Position numbers and translations under genes: made by a program. Positions 47,801 to 57,578 of a stretch of 64,000 bases of DNA are shown here, piece after piece; positions within the stretch are counted from its first letter, which is position 1; every line of letters begins with the position of its first letter. The notes under the pieces are model-generated. The model searched no databases. It saw only the letters and a program-made list of their open reading frames with translations, and was not told the origin of the DNA. Source of the stretch: Saccharopolyspora hirsuta (lineage in GTDB: Bacteria; Actinomycetota; Actinomycetes; Mycobacteriales; Pseudonocardiaceae); NCBI RefSeq assembly GCF_008630535.1, contig NZ_VWPH01000004.1, forward strand, positions 248,001-312,000. The letters are read 5' to 3'.

Positions 47801-50800
47801 GCCGAGCCGCTGCGCCTGGGCGCGAAGCGCTTCCGGCGTGTGCCCGGAAAGGATCCACGGCACCACGACGTCGGGATCGGCACCGGACTCACCCCCGGTG
47901 GAATCCGGTGCTTCGAGAGCTGGTGCCTGTTCGAGGATGACGTGGGCATTCGTGCCGCTGACGCCGAACGAGGAAACCCCGGCCCGACGCACACGTCCCG
48001 TTTCCGGCCAGTCCCGCTGCTCGGCGAGCACCTCGACCGCGCCCGCATCCCAATCAACCTTCGACGACGGACGATCCACATGCAGCGACGCGGGCAACAC
48101 ACCGTGGCGCATCGCCTGAACCATCTTGATCACACCCGCCACACCAGCAGCAGCCTGAGCATGACCGATGTTCGACTTCAACGAACCAACCCACAAAGGC
48201 TCACCCGAACCACGCTGGCCATACGTCGCCAACAACGCACCAGCCTCAATCGGATCACCCAGCGAGGTTCCCGTACCGTGCGCTTCAACCGCGTCCACAT
48301 CGGACACACCCAGCCCGGCATTCGCCAACGCAGCACGGATAACCCGTTCCTGCGACGGACCATTCGGCGCAGTCAGGCCGTTCGACGCACCGTCCTGGTT
48401 CACCGCCGAACCCGACACCACCGCCAACACACGGTGCCCCGCGCGCCGCGCATCCGACAACCGCTCCAACACGACCACGCCCACCCCCTCGGACCAGCTG
48501 GTGCCGTCGGCATCGTCGGAGAAGGCCTTGCAGCGGCCATCGGTGGCGAGCGCGCGCTGGCGGGAGAACTCGATGAAATCGCTCGGGGTCGCCATGACGG
48601 CGACGCCACCGGCGAGGGCCATCGAGCACTCCCCCGCCCGGATCGCCTGGGCAGCCAAGTGCAACGCCACCAGCGACGACGAGCACGCCGTGTCCACCGT
48701 CAGCGCCGGTCCCTCCAGACCCAAGGTGTAGGACACCCGCCCCGAAGCCACGCTCCCGGCCGCACCCGTGCTCCGGTAGCCCTGGATCTCCGCCGGAACC
48801 TCGCTCAGGCCGGTTCCGTAGTCGTGGCGCATGACGCCGGAGTAGACGCCGATGTCGCGCCCCCGCAGCGAAAGCGGGTCCAGCCCCGCATCCTCCAGCG
48901 CCTCCCACGACGACTCCAGCAACAACCGCTGCTGCGGGTCCATCGCCAGCGCCTCACGAGGACTGATCCCGAACAACCCCGGGTCGAAATCCCCAACACC
49001 ACTCAAGAACCCGCCGCTGCGCACGTACGACTTGCCGGCGGCCTCCGGGTCCGGGTCGAAGACCCGGTCCAGGTCCCATCCGCGGTCCTCCGGGAACCCG
49101 GAGATCGCATCGCCGCCCGAGGACACCAGGTCCCACAGCTCGTCCGGCGAGCCCACCCCGCCCGGCAGGCGGCACGCCATCCCCACGATCGCGATCGGCT
49201 CGTCGGCTGCCCGTGCGGCGGGCCGCGGGGCGGGCGAGTCCTCCGACACCCCGAGCAGCAGGGCTCGCAGGTGGTCGGCCAGCGCAGTCGGGTTCGGGTG
49301 GTCGAAGGCGATGGCCGCGGGCAACCGCAGCCCCGTTCCAGCGCTGAGACCGTTGCGGAGCTTCACCGCCATCAGCGAGTTGAACCCCAGGTCCTTGAAC
49401 GCGCGATCCGACCGCACCGCCGAGACGTCCGCGCCGAGCACGTTCGCCACCTCGGACCTGACCAGGTCGAGGAGCATCCGGCGACGAGCCGGTTCCGGGC
49501 GAGCACGGAGGCGCTCGCGGAGCAGTTCGGCCTTCTCCTCGTCCGCACCGCCCTGTTCGCCGACCGCCACGTCGAACAGCCCGCTCAGCACCGACGGCAC
49601 CGGCGCGCCGACGGTCTCGGCATCCGGTTTGGCCGCGGCGACCACGACTTCCGGCTGCTGCAGGGCCGCGTCGAACATGGCGAGGCCGTCCTGGACGGAC
49701 AGCCGGGCCAGTCCCGGGACGTCGGCGTCGTCGGACAGGTCCCAGCCGAACACCAGCGCCGGTCGGCCGCTCTCCGCGCGGTGGCGCGCGACCGACTCCA
49801 GCCCGGCGGAGGTGGTGGCCGCTTCGCGCGCCACCGGCAGGCCCGGCGCGGCGACCGAGCTGACCAGGACGAACGCTCCCAGTTCGAGATCTTCGGTCAG
49901 CGCTGCGAGAGTGCGCGCACCCGCCACCGAGGCACCTCGGTCGCGGCGTCCCGCGGTGTGCACGACGCCGCCCAGCGCAGGCGACACCCCGCGCAGCGCG
50001 GCGGCGACGGCGTCGCGGTCCGCGAGGTCGCAGGCCAGGAGCGTGACGACGACCCCGTCGTCGGCCAGTTCGGCGGCCAGCTCGCGCGCCGCGTCGTCGC
50101 CCTCGCCGTGCCCGCTGACCAGCAGCAGGTTCCGGACGCCGTGCCCGGACACCAGGTGGTGCGCGATGGCGGCCGCCTCCGCGCCGTCGGCACCGGTGAT
50201 CAGCACCGTGCTGCGCGGGTCGAACGGGTCACCCGCGCTCGCCTCCGGCACCACCACCCGGGACAGCCTCGGCACCAGCGGCACCCCGGAGCGCACCGCG
50301 ATGCAGCCCTCCCCGGACGTCGCGGCCGAGGTCAGGGCGTGCTGGTCGATGTCGCCGTCCTCGTCGAGGTCCACCAGCACGACCCGCCCCGGGTGCTCCT
50401 GCTGCACCTGCGCGGCCAGCGCCCACAGCGCCTGCTGCGGCGCATCGCGATCCACCCCGCCGACAGCGGCGCAACCGCGGGTCACCAGCACGATCCTGGT
50501 CCCGGCCAGCCGATCGTCGGCGCACCAGCGGCGAACCTCACCCAGCACACCGTCCACTTCGGAGTCCGACGGGAGCGCGAGCACGACCGCGCTGTCCGCG
50601 GCCACCGCACTCGCCGCCGCGGCGAGATCGGGGAACCGCTCGACCGCTTCACCGGGCAGCGCCACATCTCCGACCGCGGTCCAGCGCACGGCCGACGCCG
50701 GGGCCGTCGACACCGAGGGCAGCGGAGTCCAGTCGACCTTCAGCAGGTTCCCGTAGTGCGTGCTCCCGGCCACGCGCAACCGCGCGGGGCGGTCCAGGAG

Positions 50801-52324
50801 CACGTGGCGGGTGATCTTCCCGGACGCGGTGCGCGGGATCCGGTCGATCTCGTAGAACTCCTCGGGCACCTTGAAGTAGGCCAGGTGCTCGCGGCACGCC
50901 TCGACCAACCGCTGCGGGTCCAGCCCACCGGGGGCCGGGACCAGGAACGCCACCGGCACCTCGCCGAGCAGGTCGTGCGGCTTCCCGGCCACCGCGACGT
51001 CGACCACGCCCGGAACGTCCCGCAGCACGGCCTCGATCTCCCCGGGGTGGATGTTCTCGCCACCGCGGATGATGAGCTCCTTGATCCGCCCGGTGATGGT
51101 GAAGAACCCGGCCTCGTCGCGGCGCGCCAGGTCGCCCGTGCGGTACCACCCGTCGCGCAGCACCGAGGCGGTGACCTCGGGCTGGTTGTGGTAGCCGACC
51201 ATCACGCTCGGTCCGCTGACCCACACCTCGCCCTCCTGGCCGTTCGCCACGTCCTGGCCGGTGTCCGGGTCGACCAACCGCACGTTGACGCCGGGCACCG
51301 GCAGCCCGCAGGAGCCCTCGACCCGGGTGCCGTGCGGCCAGTTGATGGTGATCGAACCGCAGGTCTCGGTGCTGCCGTAGGCGTCGACGAGCGGAGCGCC
51401 GAACGCCTCCTCGAAGTCGTTGCGCAGCGACGCCGTGGTCACCGCCCCGCCGACCAGGCACATCCGCAGCGCAGGTGCCTCGAAGCCGTCGCGACGCGCG
51501 GCCTGCACCAGGTAGTGGTACATCGTCGGCACGCCCGCGAGGAACGTCGACCGCTCCTCGCGCAGCGCCGACAGCACCTCGTCCGGGGCGAAACCGTCGA
51601 CGATGCGGGCAGAAGCGCCGACCGCGGTCACCGCCAGCACGCAGGCGATGTGCGACAGGCTGTGGAACAGCGGCAGCGGCCACAGCACCCGGTCCTCGGC
51701 GGACAGCTCGGGCACCGGCACGTAGCAGGCCGCCACCGACCACAGGCAGTTGCGCTGGGTCGACAGCACGCCCTTCGGCTTGCCGGTGGTGCCGGAGGTG
51801 TAGAGCATCCACGCCAGATCGTCGAGGCCGAGGTCGTCGCGCGCGGGCTCCGGGGGTTCGGTGGTGGCCAGCACCTCGAACGCGGCAGCGCCCGCGGGCG
51901 CGTCGAACGGCCGGTCCTGGTCGGCCACCACGAGCCGGACGTTCTCCCGGTCGGCGAGCACCCGCTGCACCTGCTCGGCCCGGGCGCCGTCGGTGATGAC
52001 GACCCGGGCTCCGCTGTCGTCGAGGAAGAAGGCCAGCTCGCCGTCGGAGGAACGCGGGTTCAGCGGCACCCCGATCGCGCTCGCGCGCACGATCGCGAGG
52101 TAGCTCTCCACCACCTCGACCCGGTTGCCGAGGTAGATCACCGCCCGGTCGCCGGGCTGGAGCCGCAGCCGCGCCAGGTTCCCGGCGAGCCGACCAGTGC
52201 GCCGCTCCAGCTCCGCGTAGCCGACTTCGCGCCGGGCATCCCGGAAGGCGACCTTGTCCCCGAATCGAACGGCGTTGTCCCGGATCAGCTCAGGCAACGG
52301 CCGAACCAGCTCGGTTCGCAGCAT
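38849..52324 (-). CDS. Type I PKS, RifA-like: CoA-ligase loading module plus extension modules 1 and 2
   Basis: A 4491-residue PKS. Loading module: acyl-CoA-ligase-type adenylation domain (residues 1-520, [11 protein letters not shown] at about 175, YRTGDLA, GKITRH), a degenerate KR-like linker (about 529-880; its nucleotide motif reads TGADGAEAA and the Tyr is lost) and ACP (Ser983). Module 1: KS 1040-1462, AT 1573-1870, DH 1932-2194 ([10 protein letters not shown]), KR 2374-2549 ([11 protein letters not shown]), ACP Ser2683. Module 2: KS 2741-3160, AT 3267-3562, DH 3627-3897 ([10 protein letters not shown]), KR 4059-4240 (LDD), ACP Ser4375. A docking tail lies at 4420-4491. Both ATs carry GHSQGE and YASH (methylmalonyl). 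The A-KR*-ACP loader is the AHBA-activating type of ansamycin synthases. Confidence 0.95.
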   Translation of the reverse strand: MLRTELVRPLPELIRDNAVRFGDKVAFRDARREVGYAELERRTGRLAGNLARLRLQPGDRAVIYLGNRVEVVESYLAIVRASAIGVPLNPRSSDGELAFFLDDSGARVVITDGARAEQVQRVLADRENVRLVVADQDRPFDAPAGAAAFEVLATTEPPEPARDDLGLDDLAWMLYTSGTTGKPKGVLSTQRNCLWSVAACYVPVPELSAEDRVLWPLPLFHSLSHIACVLAVTAVGASARIVDGFAPDEVLSALREERSTFLAGVPTMYHYLVQAARRDGFEAPALRMCLVGGAVTTASLRNDFEEAFGAPLVDAYGSTETCGSITINWPHGTRVEGSCGLPVPGVNVRLVDPDTGQDVANGQEGEVWVSGPSVMVGYHNQPEVTASVLRDGWYRTGDLARRDEAGFFTITGRIKELIIRGGENIHPGEIEAVLRDVPGVVDVAVAGKPHDLLGEVPVAFLVPAPGGLDPQRLVEACREHLAYFKVPEEFYEIDRIPRTASGKITRHVLLDRPARLRVAGSTHYGNLLKVDWTPLPSVSTAPASAVRWTAVGDVALPGEAVERFPDLAAAASAVAADSAVVLALPSDSEVDGVLGEVRRWCADDRLAGTRIVLVTRGCAAVGGVDRDAPQQALWALAAQVQQEHPGRVVLVDLDEDGDIDQHALTSAATSGEGCIAVRSGVPLVPRLSRVVVPEASAGDPFDPRSTVLITGADGAEAAAIAHHLVSGHGVRNLLLVSGHGEGDDAARELAAELADDGVVVTLLACDLADRDAVAAALRGVSPALGGVVHTAGRRDRGASVAGARTLAALTEDLELGAFVLVSSVAAPGLPVAREAATTSAGLESVARHRAESGRPALVFGWDLSDDADVPGLARLSVQDGLAMFDAALQQPEVVVAAAKPDAETVGAPVPSVLSGLFDVAVGEQGGADEEKAELLRERLRARPEPARRRMLLDLVRSEVANVLGADVSAVRSDRAFKDLGFNSLMAVKLRNGLSAGTGLRLPAAIAFDHPNPTALADHLRALLLGVSEDSPAPRPAARAADEPIAIVGMACRLPGGVGSPDELWDLVSSGGDAISGFPEDRGWDLDRVFDPDPEAAGKSYVRSGGFLSGVGDFDPGLFGISPREALAMDPQQRLLLESSWEALEDAGLDPLSLRGRDIGVYSGVMRHDYGTGLSEVPAEIQGYRSTGAAGSVASGRVSYTLGLEGPALTVDTACSSSLVALHLAAQAIRAGECSMALAGGVAVMATPSDFIEFSRQRALATDGRCKAFSDDADGTSWSEGVGVVVLERLSDARRAGHRVLAVVSGSAVNQDGASNGLTAPNGPSQERVIRAALANAGLGVSDVDAVEAHGTGTSLGDPIEAGALLATYGQRGSGEPLWVGSLKSNIGHAQAAAGVAGVIKMVQAMRHGVLPASLHVDRPSSKVDWDAGAVEVLAEQRDWPETGRVRRAGVSSFGVSGTNAHVILEQAPALEAPDSTGGESGADPDVVVPWILSGHTPEALRAQAQRLGAAVAASGPGRVDVGHSLLSRAKLDHRAVIISASSAEAASGLASATSDAPAGVVIGSAAADGQLAFVFPGQGAQWVGMGAELLNASPVFAEAMAECDEALSEFVDWSLVEVIRERASLDRVDVVQPASFAVMVSLARLWQAHGVVPDAVVGHSQGEIAAAHVAGALSLRDAARIVALRSQLIAGELAGRGGMVSLSLPEPETAELISRWPGLDVAVVNGPSSVVVAGDPVACEELIAEAESREIRVRRVPVDYASHSGHVERIEDELRAVVADVVPNSLDIPFFSTVDCAWLESLSGDYWYRNLRQRVRFAEATTALVEAGFRAFVEVSAHPVLTVAVQETLEQHDVDAVVTGTLRRDEGGLVRFATSLAEAFVRGVEVDWTPFFDGLNPRRVDLPTYAFQHQRYWLESGGPTTADVSSAGLDTVDHPLLGALVSAPDSGEVVFTGRLSLRTHPWLDDHRVGGTVLVPGTALLDATGFVGGQLSAPVVAELTIAKPVVVPDDGATDLQFRVGEADGDSYRQVRVYVRTGADGVWAEHASGAVAAQGDQANPAPPISSWPPAGARRIEVEDLYDSLAVDYGPSFRAVRDVWVADSHVYAEVELPDGVADADGYAVHPAVLDAALHPLGASGLLDDPQRARLAFSWSGVRWYASGARSMRVRVTPAGPESVSISGVDATGAPVVDVGGLVVRPVEFEQIRAASNAVRDMLFEVEQVPVPAASTEVAEPTWTSEVPAGPVDPVVVLAPEVESGGSLPERVRVTGLRVLAAIQAWLSDPAKAASRLVVAVDGTDPVQQPLAGLIRTAQSENPDRFTLLDLDRLDADSVRAGLAVAGDEPQITVRDGRAHVARLKRAEVSAEGGESPLRGGTVLITGATGGIGRLVAKHLAEAHGVGELVLVSRSGSGGDWVDELAAAGVRVRPVAADVADREQLARVVEPVADRLVGVVHAAGIVDDSIVADLRPEQWDAVIRTKVHGAWHLHELTEGLDLRAFVLFSSASATFGGAGQGNYAAANAFLEGFARHRRTLGLPAVALAWGLWGEEHGMGSRLSETDLARMARGGTRPLSPDQGLALFDVALHAEQPALVPIRLDLAAVRSSGEVPPLLRGLVPQRARRAADRQDGAADESELRQRLAALGEADQNRVLLDLVRAASAAVLGHAGPDSVDPARPFKELGFDSLTAVELRNRVNGSTGLRLPATLIFNHPTPQELADHLQRQLGVSAAEVTATATTRTDPDDDPIAIVAMGCRFPGGITSPDDLWRFVLDGGDAISEFPADRGWDLDGIFDADPDATGKTYVRRGGFLDGVADFDAEFFGINPREALAMDPQQRLLLEVTWETFERAGLDPSALRGTPTGVFVGTHGQDYGAGGGGADEGYLVIGTAASVLSGRVSYTLGLEGPAVTVDTACSSSLVALHLAAQALRTGECSLAVAGGVSIMSTLDGVVGFSRQRGLAADGRCKAFSDDADGFGMSEGIGLILLERLSDARRAGRRVLGVLAGSAINQDGASNGLTAPNGPSQERVIRSALASAGLTESDVDLVEAHGTGTALGDPIEAEALLATYGQRRSGDPLWIGSVKSNIGHTQAAAGAAGVIKVVQALQHGVLPASLHVGSPSSHVDWDSGAVEVLAEQRVWPETGRARRAGVSSFGVSGTNAHVIVEQAPDDPTPAPEGATPDGLVLPWVVTGHTRAALQAQAERVRAHLAERPDLDRGDVARSLLSRAKLTHRAVLLTTGRDGALSGLASAAAGEPAADLVTGVAGAGGRRVFVFPGQGAQWVGMGAGLLGASRVFAEAMAECDEALSEFVDWSLVEVIRGRGSLDRVDVVQPASFAVMVSLAKLWQSYGVRPDAVVGHSQGEIAAAHVAGALSLRDAARIVALRSQLIAAELAGRGGMVSVSLPESEAVELIERWPGLEVAVVNGPGAVVVAGDPVECDELIAEAESREIRARRVPVDYASHSSHVERIEDELRAVVADVVPNSPDIPFFSTVDCEWLDSLSGDYWYRNLRQQVRFAEATAVLVESGYRVFVEVSAHPVLAVAVQETLEQHDADAVVTGTLRRDEGGLVRFAASLAELFVRGVEVDWTRFFEGLNPRWVDLPTYAFQHQRYWLEPQLRVGDVGGTGLSVAEHPLLAATLSLPESGEVVFTGQLSLRTHPWLADHAVHGTVLAPGTALLELAVRAGDEVGTPVVDELVIEAPLVLPEHGSVQVQVGVADADETGRRAVRVHSRQGEGASWVRHASGTLTAAAAPPNRAAVQWPPAGAEQAPVDGFYERMAESGYEYGPAFRGVVAAWTRGREVFAEVSLPEEQRSGAAEFGLHPALFDAAMQAANLGAAPSAEPGHVLLPFAWNKFALTASGATALRVHAVWTQDDEVSVELTDPAGAPVGSLGSLVLRPIPVAQLDVSSATAGDGLLRVDWVQVELPAAAETVREETILDLTAHRAGPQPEAARELTAAALARVQEWLGAAEESPLVVLTSDPAGDPAAAAVWGLLRSAQAENPGSVVLVGLGDARSDRGLLARAVASGEPQLVIRAGTAAAPRLAKAGAQDRVPAALDPRGTALITGGTGVLGGFVARHLVEAHGVRNLVLLSRSGPDAPGAGELEADLRKAGAEVRVVACDAADRQALAAVLDTIPQDRPLTAVVHTAGVLDDGVVSALTAERLDAVFRPKVDAAWHLHELTRDTDLGAFVLFSSASAAFGGKGQGNYAAANGYLDGLAAHRQQLGLPAVSLAWGLWSQASAMTGHLDAAEHDRMADGGVLGLSAAEGLELFDRGIEVGEPVLAAVKLNHAGLRSSAAAGDLPPMLRGLVRHTRKQAAGTASVDGFAQRLAGMSADEQLRTLVEFVRGQAAAVLGHSTADSVPADQAFKELGFDSLTAVELRNRLSRATQLRMPATLVFDHPNPLAIAEHVRDRLGGPAPAGTALLDRLDALEQELLAAATAPGEERDQLAARLRSLAEKFGAADAAGEIDVDSASDDELFDFIDREIGNQ
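48012..48308 (-). repeat. 297-bp KS segment of module 1, identical to module 3
   Basis: Partner copy of 37530-37826. Both use A-ending or T-ending codons more often than the flanking AT and KR regions, which hints at a shared recent origin. Confidence 0.75.
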
Positions 52325-52683
52325 GTTTCACCATATCCTCGGTCAACACCGGAAACGGGCGCGTTCCGAAGCTCTCGGCACGGTTCACCCGCCGGTTCGC
52401 GGAACAACGGTGCGGGGCGCGTTCACGCGCCCCGCTGCGCTCAGAACACCCCAGCTGCCACAATTCCTACCGCACCGAAGCGCCCAGCAGCCCCCTGCAC
52501 ACCCCCCTACGACGTCCCTAAGTTGCTGCTGCGACGGGATTTCCGCTTCAGTTCATCGCGCCGGAACCCGGCTCGGACCTACCCTCGGAGATGCGCGGGC
52601 CCCGCTCTTCCACCGGGTCGCCCCGGTCGGCCGCCCCGACGCGTCCCACCGTCCCGACCGCACATTCGCCGAGGTGCTTTGCG
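52325..52683. promoter_or_regulatory. Divergent promoter region between PKS operon and aminoDHQ synthase operon
   Basis: A 359-bp non-coding stretch. It contains the triple repeat described separately and, on the minus strand, TGCGGTAGGAAT (52463-52474), whose TAGGAA is a plausible -10 for the PKS operon; the leader would be about 130 nt. GAGG at 52671-52674 precedes the plus-strand gene. Confidence 0.55.
52492..52520 (-). promoter_or_regulatory. Candidate activator operator: three TAGGGG-type direct repeats
   Basis: On the plus strand CCCCTG (52492-52497), CCCCTA (52504-52509) and TCCCTA (52515-52520) recur at 12- and 11-bp steps, one helical turn apart. On the minus strand they lie just upstream of the shared TGCGGTAG segment. 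The same array stands upstream of rifK. Confidence 0.6.
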
Positions 52684-53502
52684 TTGACGCGCGACTGGTC
52701 AGTACTTCTCGTGCACGAAACCCAGACCCCCGAACAGGAATCCACCACCGAGGAACTCGTCCCGGCGTTGCACGGGCTCGTGACGCGCATCCGAGCAGCG
52801 GATGCGCGCAGCCGCTGGTTCTTCGAACGGCACGACCGCATCGAACCCGTTCTCGCCCTGTGGTCGCGCACCACCGGGGACGCGCGCGCCGAAGCCGCGC
52901 GCGAGGTCGCGGCCGAGCACCAGCGGATCCGCATCCACCCCGGCGATTTCGACGCCGATCCCGCGGCGTTGTCCGGAACCGCCCTGGGCCTCGCCGAAGC
53001 GGCCAGCGAACTCGCGCTGCAGGTCCTGCGCGACGGCGGGCTGCCCGCCACCCGGCAGGTGCCGTTCGCCGCCCTGCACCTGCACCGCCTGATCGGCCAC
53101 GTCGCCGCGCCGAAGCGCGCGGCGTTCCTGTTCCAGTGCTGGCAGAGCTGGTCCGCCGCGCTCGAACCGGACCAGCGCGTCGCACTGCTGCAGCAGGCCG
53201 ACCGGCACCTCGACGACGTGCTCGCCGCGGTGCCCGCCGAGGAGGCCGGGTCCGCCTGGTCGCAGTACCTCAAGTCGGTGGACGCGCTCGTCGCGGCCAC
53301 CACCGCTTCGGAATCCCCGCCGTTGAACTACCTGCTGTTCGACCACGCCCGCCGCACCCACCTGCGGCTCGGCGTCCCGGAACCGGTCCAGGCGCTCGCC
53401 GCCCGGACGCTGCGGACCGCGCTGCGGGCCGGGCTCGACGACCGGGCACCCGCTCCGGAACCCGGCCGCACCGAACTGGCACTGGAAGGAGCCCGACCAT
53501 GA
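52684..53502 (+). CDS. Unknown protein, possibly thiopeptide-type/Lant_dehydr_C-like
   Basis: A 272-residue mostly helical protein. The N-terminal DWSVLLVHE and RSRWFFERHDRIEPVLAL resemble the opening strand and the WFF-x-R-Y segment of lantibiotic-dehydratase C-terminal (thiopeptide-type) proteins. The end NYLLFDHARRTHLRLG resembles their terminal H-x-x-x-N/T-R-L-x-G segment. The match is weak and from memory. No precursor peptide is visible. A TTG start at 52684 with GAGG 9 nt upstream is preferred; GTG at 52711 is an alternative. It overlaps rifG by ATGA, so it belongs to the AHBA genes. It could be a dedicated partner of the pathway, but I cannot name the reaction. Confidence 0.55.
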   Translation: MTRDWSVLLVHETQTPEQESTTEELVPALHGLVTRIRAADARSRWFFERHDRIEPVLALWSRTTGDARAEAAREVAAEHQRIRIHPGDFDADPAALSGTALGLAEAASELALQVLRDGGLPATRQVPFAALHLHRLIGHVAAPKRAAFLFQCWQSWSAALEPDQRVALLQQADRHLDDVLAAVPAEEAGSAWSQYLKSVDALVAATTASESPPLNYLLFDHARRTHLRLGVPEPVQALAARTLRTALRAGLDDRAPAPEPGRTELALEGARP

Positions 53503-54533
53503 CCGCGCACGCCGAGCTGGCAGCCACCCGGATCGAGGTGGAGCTGGGCGAACGCAGCTACACCGTGCACATCGGTTCCGGGGTGCGGAACACCCTGCCC
53601 GACCTGGTGGCCGCGCTGGGGGCGAAGCGCGCCGCGATCGTGACCGCCCGGCCACCGGAACTCCTGCCGGACCTCGGGATCCCCGCGCTGGTGCTGCGGG
53701 CCCAGGACGGCGAGCACGACAAGACCCTGGCCACGGTCGAGTCGACGTGCCGCCAGTTCGCCGAGTTCGGCCTGACCCGCTCCGACGTGGTGATCTCCTG
53801 CGGCGGCGGGACCGTCACCGACTCGGTCGGCCTGGCGGCGGCGCTGTACCACCGGGGCGTGCCGGTCGTGCACCTGCCGAGTTCGCTGCTGGCCCAGGTC
53901 GACGCGAGCGTCGGCGGCAAGACCGCCGTCAACCTCCCGGAGGGCAAGAACCTGGTCGGCGCGTACTGGCAGCCCAAGGCGGTGCTCTGCGACACCGACC
54001 TGCTCAGCACGCTGCCCGCCCGGGAGTGGACCAACGGCTACGGCGAGATCGCCCGCTGCCACTTCATCGGCGCCGGCGACCTGCGCGGTCTGCCGCTGCC
54101 GGAGCAGATCGCCGCCAGCGTGGCGCTCAAGGCGTCGGTGGTGATGTCCGACGAACGAGACAACGGGCGCCGCCACCTGCTCAACTACGGCCACACGCTG
54201 GGGCACGCCTTGGAGCGCGCGACGGATTACGCGCTGCGCCACGGCGAAGGGGTCGCCATCGGCACGGTGTTCGCAGGTCGCCTGGCCGCCGCGCTCGGCA
54301 GGGTGTCCGAGCAGCGCGCGGCCGAGCACCTCGACGTCGTCCGGCACTACGACCTGCCGTGGCGGCTGCCCGCCGAGGTCGGCACCGAGCAGCTGATCGA
54401 CCTGATGCGCCTGGACAAGAAGGCCACCTCCGGCCTGGCGTTCGTGCTCGACGGCACCGGCGGGCCGGACCTGGTGCAGGACGTGCCGGAACAGCTGGTC
54501 GCCGAAACCCTCGCCGCGATGCCGCGCGGCTGA
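53499..54533 (+). CDS. rifG: AminoDHQ synthase (3-dehydroquinate synthase family)
   Basis: A 344-residue sugar-phosphate cyclase that converts aminoDAHP to aminodehydroquinate. CGGGTVTDSVGLAAALYHRG is the NAD-binding and substrate loop region, VHLPSSLLAQVDASVGGKT the family signature, NYGHTLGHALE holds the metal-ligand His, and RLDKKA the phosphate-site lysines. It is clearly distinct from the 2-deoxy-scyllo-inosose synthase at the left edge (ASVGGKT against SLKQAVN). It is coupled to the preceding gene by ATGA and ends at a strong bidirectional terminator. Confidence 0.93.
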   Translation: MTAHAELAATRIEVELGERSYTVHIGSGVRNTLPDLVAALGAKRAAIVTARPPELLPDLGIPALVLRAQDGEHDKTLATVESTCRQFAEFGLTRSDVVISCGGGTVTDSVGLAAALYHRGVPVVHLPSSLLAQVDASVGGKTAVNLPEGKNLVGAYWQPKAVLCDTDLLSTLPAREWTNGYGEIARCHFIGAGDLRGLPLPEQIAASVALKASVVMSDERDNGRRHLLNYGHTLGHALERATDYALRHGEGVAIGTVFAGRLAAALGRVSEQRAAEHLDVVRHYDLPWRLPAEVGTEQLIDLMRLDKKATSGLAFVLDGTGGPDLVQDVPEQLVAETLAAMPRG

Positions 54534-54545
54534 ACCGCCACGCAG

Positions 54546-54579
54546 AAGGCCCCGGACCTGGAACTTGGTCCGGGGCCTT
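54546..54579. terminator. Bidirectional terminator hairpin between rifG and rifM
   Basis: AAGGCCCCGGACC (54546-54558) pairs perfectly with 54567-54579 across an 8-nt loop. It serves both convergent operons, and the A/T ends of the stem give a short U/A run on each side. Confidence 0.9.
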
Positions 54580-54592
54580 CCGCGTGATCGCG

Positions 54593-55279
54593 TCAGCTCG
54601 ACGCGGCAACCAGCGCCAGCACCTCGCCGGGGGCGTTCACCACCGCATCCGGGTTCTCCGCCAGCAGGAGGTCCACTTCGGCCTCCCCCCACGTGGCGGC
54701 GACCGCGGCGACGCCCGCACCGCGGGCCGCGGCCAGGTCGGTGGTCGCGTCACCGATCATCACCGCCCGCTGCGCCGGGGTGCCCAGCAGGTCCAGCGCG
54801 CGAAACACGATGTCCGGGGCCGGTTTCGCCCGCGGCACCTCATCGGACCCGATGACGTGCTCGAAGTGCCGCAGGACGCCGAGCCCGTCCAGCAGCGAGC
54901 GGGCCCGGGGGCCGCTCTTGCCCGTCGCCACCGCCATCCGGACGCCGAGCGCGCTCAGGTCCGACAGCAGCTCGCGGACCCCGTCGAACAGCTGCACCCG
55001 CCCGGCCAGCCGGTAGCTCTCGCGGACGAACGGCTCCTCCATCTCCAGCGGCAGGCCCATGATCCGCATGATGTCCGGGAAGTAGCGGCCCAGGTGCTTG
55101 CGGTACTCCTCGAACGGTGCCTCGCCGTCGCCGACGACCTCGGCGTACGCCGCGGCGAACGCCTCCTGCATGACGGCGAAGCTGTCCACGAGCACGCCGT
55201 CCAGGTCGAACACCACGGCCGAGATGCGCTCCTGGGCGAGCAACGGGCTCGCCCGCAGGATCGTCGTGTTCCGGTCCAC
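54593..55279 (-). CDS. rifM: HAD phosphatase of AHBA synthesis
   Basis: A 228-residue CbbY-type HAD phosphatase. DLDGVLVDS carries the nucleophile and acid Asp, VATGKSG is motif II, KPAPDIV motif III and MIGDATTD motif IV. RifM is needed for AHBA and acts on a sugar-phosphate intermediate in the kanosamine branch. The GTG at 55279 was chosen for GGAGGA 7 nt upstream; the frame stays open further upstream. It is third in the rifK-rifL-rifM order, 32 nt after rifL. Confidence 0.9.
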   Translation of the reverse strand: MDRNTTILRASPLLAQERISAVVFDLDGVLVDSFAVMQEAFAAAYAEVVGDGEAPFEEYRKHLGRYFPDIMRIMGLPLEMEEPFVRESYRLAGRVQLFDGVRELLSDLSALGVRMAVATGKSGPRARSLLDGLGVLRHFEHVIGSDEVPRAKPAPDIVFRALDLLGTPAQRAVMIGDATTDLAAARGAGVAAVAATWGEAEVDLLLAENPDAVVNAPGEVLALVAASS

Positions 55280-55311
55280 TCGCGATTCCTCCAGGTAGCT
55301 CCGCTGCGGGA

Positions 55312-56418
55312 TCACGACCGGGCGCGACCGGCCGAGGTGTAGACCCGGTCGATCACGCCGATCGTGCTTCTGGCCTCGGCGATCGCGCGGCCGCGCGCCG
55401 CGGGATCGGCCAGCGACGACGCCAGCTCGTCCAGCTGGTGGTGGTACTCGACCCCGATCGCCTCGTGCCGCACGTCGATCCGCTCCGGTTCGCCGTCGCG
55501 GACCAGCGTCAGCACCGGCCCGCCGTCCCGGTTCGGGCTGAACCCGAACGTGCAGCGCAGTTCGGCGGTACCGGCACTGCCCTCGACGCGGATGGCGGTG
55601 ACGTCCCGGGGTTCGTGCGAGGCCCAGCTCGCCCGCAGCGACACCGCCGTCCCGCGGTCGGTCACCAGGAAGGCCCGCGCGGTGTCCTCGACGTCACCGC
55701 CCGCGGCGACCGGATCGTCCTTGCGCCACACCGCCCGCCACGCGCCGTCGTGCAGGAAGTCGTCGCTGACAACGCCGACGACCTGATCGACCTCGACCGG
55801 CCCGAGCAGCGCGGTCAGCACGTCCAGCAGGTGCCAGCCCAGGTCCACCAGGGCACCACCACCGGCCGTGCGCTGATCGGTGAACCAGCCGCCGGCGCTG
55901 GGAACTCCGCGGGAGCGCACCCAGGACAGCCCGACGTGCCGGACGGTGCCGAGCTTGGGCACCAGCTCGGCCAGGGCCCGCACGTCGGCCCGGCAGCGGG
56001 CGGCGCTGCCCGCCAGCAGGACCGCACCGCCGGACCGCTCGGCCGCGGCGAGCTCGTCCGCCTCGACCGCGTTGAGGCACACGGGCTTCTCCAGGAACAC
56101 CGGGATCCCCCGGGTGAGCAGGTCGCACGCCACCGCGCTGTGCAGGTGGTTGGGCACCGCGACGACCGCCAGGTCGACGTCCGCCGCGCTCAATTCGTCC
56201 ACAGTGGACATGACGGTCAGGTCCGGGTGCTCGCGCCGGACCGACGCCCGCACCACCGCGTCGGGATCGACCGCCGCGGTGGTGGTGAACGCCGGGTGCT
56301 GCTCCAGCCGCGGCAACCAGATGTTGCGCGCGGCCCACCCCATCCCCACCACCGCGGTCCGGATGCCGGGCGCACCCGGACCGCGGGTGGTGCCGGGCCG
56401 TGCTGCCCCGCCGCTCAC
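55312..56418 (-). CDS. rifL: Gfo/Idh/MocA oxidoreductase of AHBA synthesis
   Basis: A 368-residue NAD-dependent sugar dehydrogenase. VVGMGWAARNIWLPRL is the Rossmann start, VPNHLHSAVACDLL follows, and EKPVCLN is the family EKP motif with the catalytic Lys. GGALVDLGWHLLDVL matches the C-terminal domain signature with the catalytic His. RifL oxidises UDP-glucose at C3 so that RifK can transaminate it to UDP-kanosamine. Its GTG overlaps the rifK stop as GTGA, so the two partner enzymes are translationally coupled. Confidence 0.93.
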   Translation of the reverse strand: MSGGAARPGTTRGPGAPGIRTAVVGMGWAARNIWLPRLEQHPAFTTTAAVDPDAVVRASVRREHPDLTVMSTVDELSAADVDLAVVAVPNHLHSAVACDLLTRGIPVFLEKPVCLNAVEADELAAAERSGGAVLLAGSAARCRADVRALAELVPKLGTVRHVGLSWVRSRGVPSAGGWFTDQRTAGGGALVDLGWHLLDVLTALLGPVEVDQVVGVVSDDFLHDGAWRAVWRKDDPVAAGGDVEDTARAFLVTDRGTAVSLRASWASHEPRDVTAIRVEGSAGTAELRCTFGFSPNRDGGPVLTLVRDGEPERIDVRHEAIGVEYHHQLDELASSLADPAARGRAIAEARSTIGVIDRVYTSAGRARS

Positions 56419-57578
56419 GACGTCGCCACGGCGTCGGCGATGATCCCGGCGATCTCGTGCATCTGCTGCTCGGTGCCCAGCAGCGTGCGGTGGTGCAGCC
56501 AGATGCAGTCCTGGTTGATCGCTTCGGTGTTCGGGCAGCGCCGCGCGATGTCGTCGACAGTCTCGTCCGGGGCACCGGTCTCCCAGAAACCGTCGCACCG
56601 GTAGATGGCGCGGAACGCCGCGAACGCCGGAACGCCGCGTTCCACCAGGACGTCGACCAGCTCGTTGCGCCGCTGCTCGCTGATCCCCGGAATGCGGAAC
56701 ATCGCCATGTAGTGCGGGTTCCGGTCGCAGCGCTTGTCCCGGCCCTGCGGCACCACACCGGAGATCTCGGCCAGCAGGCTGGCCAGCAGCGGCCAGCGCT
56801 GCTCGCGCGTCTCGATCTGCTCCTCCAGGCGGCCCAGCTGAGCGCGCAGCACGCTCGCGGAGAACTCGTTGAGCCGGAAGTTGGAGCCGGACGTCTTGTG
56901 GAAGTAGTGCCGATCCGTCGGCGGGCGCCCGCAGCTGTGCCGCAGGAACGCCAGCTCGTGCAGCTCGGCGTTCGGGAACAGCACCGCCCCGCCCTCGCCG
57001 GCGGTCATCAGCTTGCCGTTCTGGAAGCTGAACGCGGCGACCGAGCCGAGCTCGCCGACCCGCTTGCCCTCCCACCGGGCGCCGTGCGCGTGCGCGGCGT
57101 CCTGCACGATCGCCACGCCCGCGTCGTCGGCGAGCTGCTGCAGGGCCGTCATGTCGGCGAAGTGACCGGCCATGTGCACCGGCATGATCGCCTTGGTGCG
57201 GTCGGTGATCGCGCGCCCGGTGGCCACGACGTCGATGCAGTACGTCTCCGGGTCGACGTCCACCGGGACGGCGACCGCGCCGAGCCGTTGCGCCGCCTGG
57301 GACGAGGAGATGAAGGTGAACGCCGGGACGATCACCTCGGTGCCGGGGCCGACGCCCAGCACCTGCAGCGCCAGCTCCAGCGCGTGGGTTCCGTTGGTCA
57401 CCGCCAGGGCGTGCGAGGAACCGTGGTGCGCCGCGAACTCGCGCTCGAAGGCGTCGACCTCGCCGCCGCCCATGCGCCACCACTGGCCCTGGTCCAGCGC
57501 GCGGATCAACCCCGCGCGTTCCGCTTCGTCGTACTGGGGCCACGCCGGGAGTTCCGATGCCTGCCGTGCACCGCTCAT
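56415..57578 (-). CDS. rifK: AHBA synthase / UDP-3-keto-glucose transaminase
   Basis: A 387-residue PLP enzyme of the DegT/DnrJ/EryC1 class, extremely similar to RifK as I recall it: GLIRALDQGQWWRMGGGEV near the start, PAFTFISSSQAAQRLGAV, QDAAHAHGARW, and SFQNGKLMTAGEGGA with the PLP Lys at K189. It has two roles: aromatising aminodehydroshikimate to AHBA, and making UDP-kanosamine with RifL. AHBA synthase is the accepted marker of ansamycin clusters. GGAGAACC precedes the ATG. Its upstream region carries the CCCCTA/TAGGGG repeat array shared with the PKS operon. Confidence 0.97.
   Translation of the reverse strand: MSGARQASELPAWPQYDEAERAGLIRALDQGQWWRMGGGEVDAFEREFAAHHGSSHALAVTNGTHALELALQVLGVGPGTEVIVPAFTFISSSQAAQRLGAVAVPVDVDPETYCIDVVATGRAITDRTKAIMPVHMAGHFADMTALQQLADDAGVAIVQDAAHAHGARWEGKRVGELGSVAAFSFQNGKLMTAGEGGAVLFPNAELHELAFLRHSCGRPPTDRHYFHKTSGSNFRLNEFSASVLRAQLGRLEEQIETREQRWPLLASLLAEISGVVPQGRDKRCDRNPHYMAMFRIPGISEQRRNELVDVLVERGVPAFAAFRAIYRCDGFWETGAPDETVDDIARRCPNTEAINQDCIWLHHRTLLGTEQQMHEIAGIIADAVATS

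Noticed and set aside
49600-50740. Active ketoreductase in the loading module
   Set aside because: The nucleotide-binding motif is degenerate and the catalytic Tyr context is missing. The same inert linker is known between A and ACP in RifA-type loaders.
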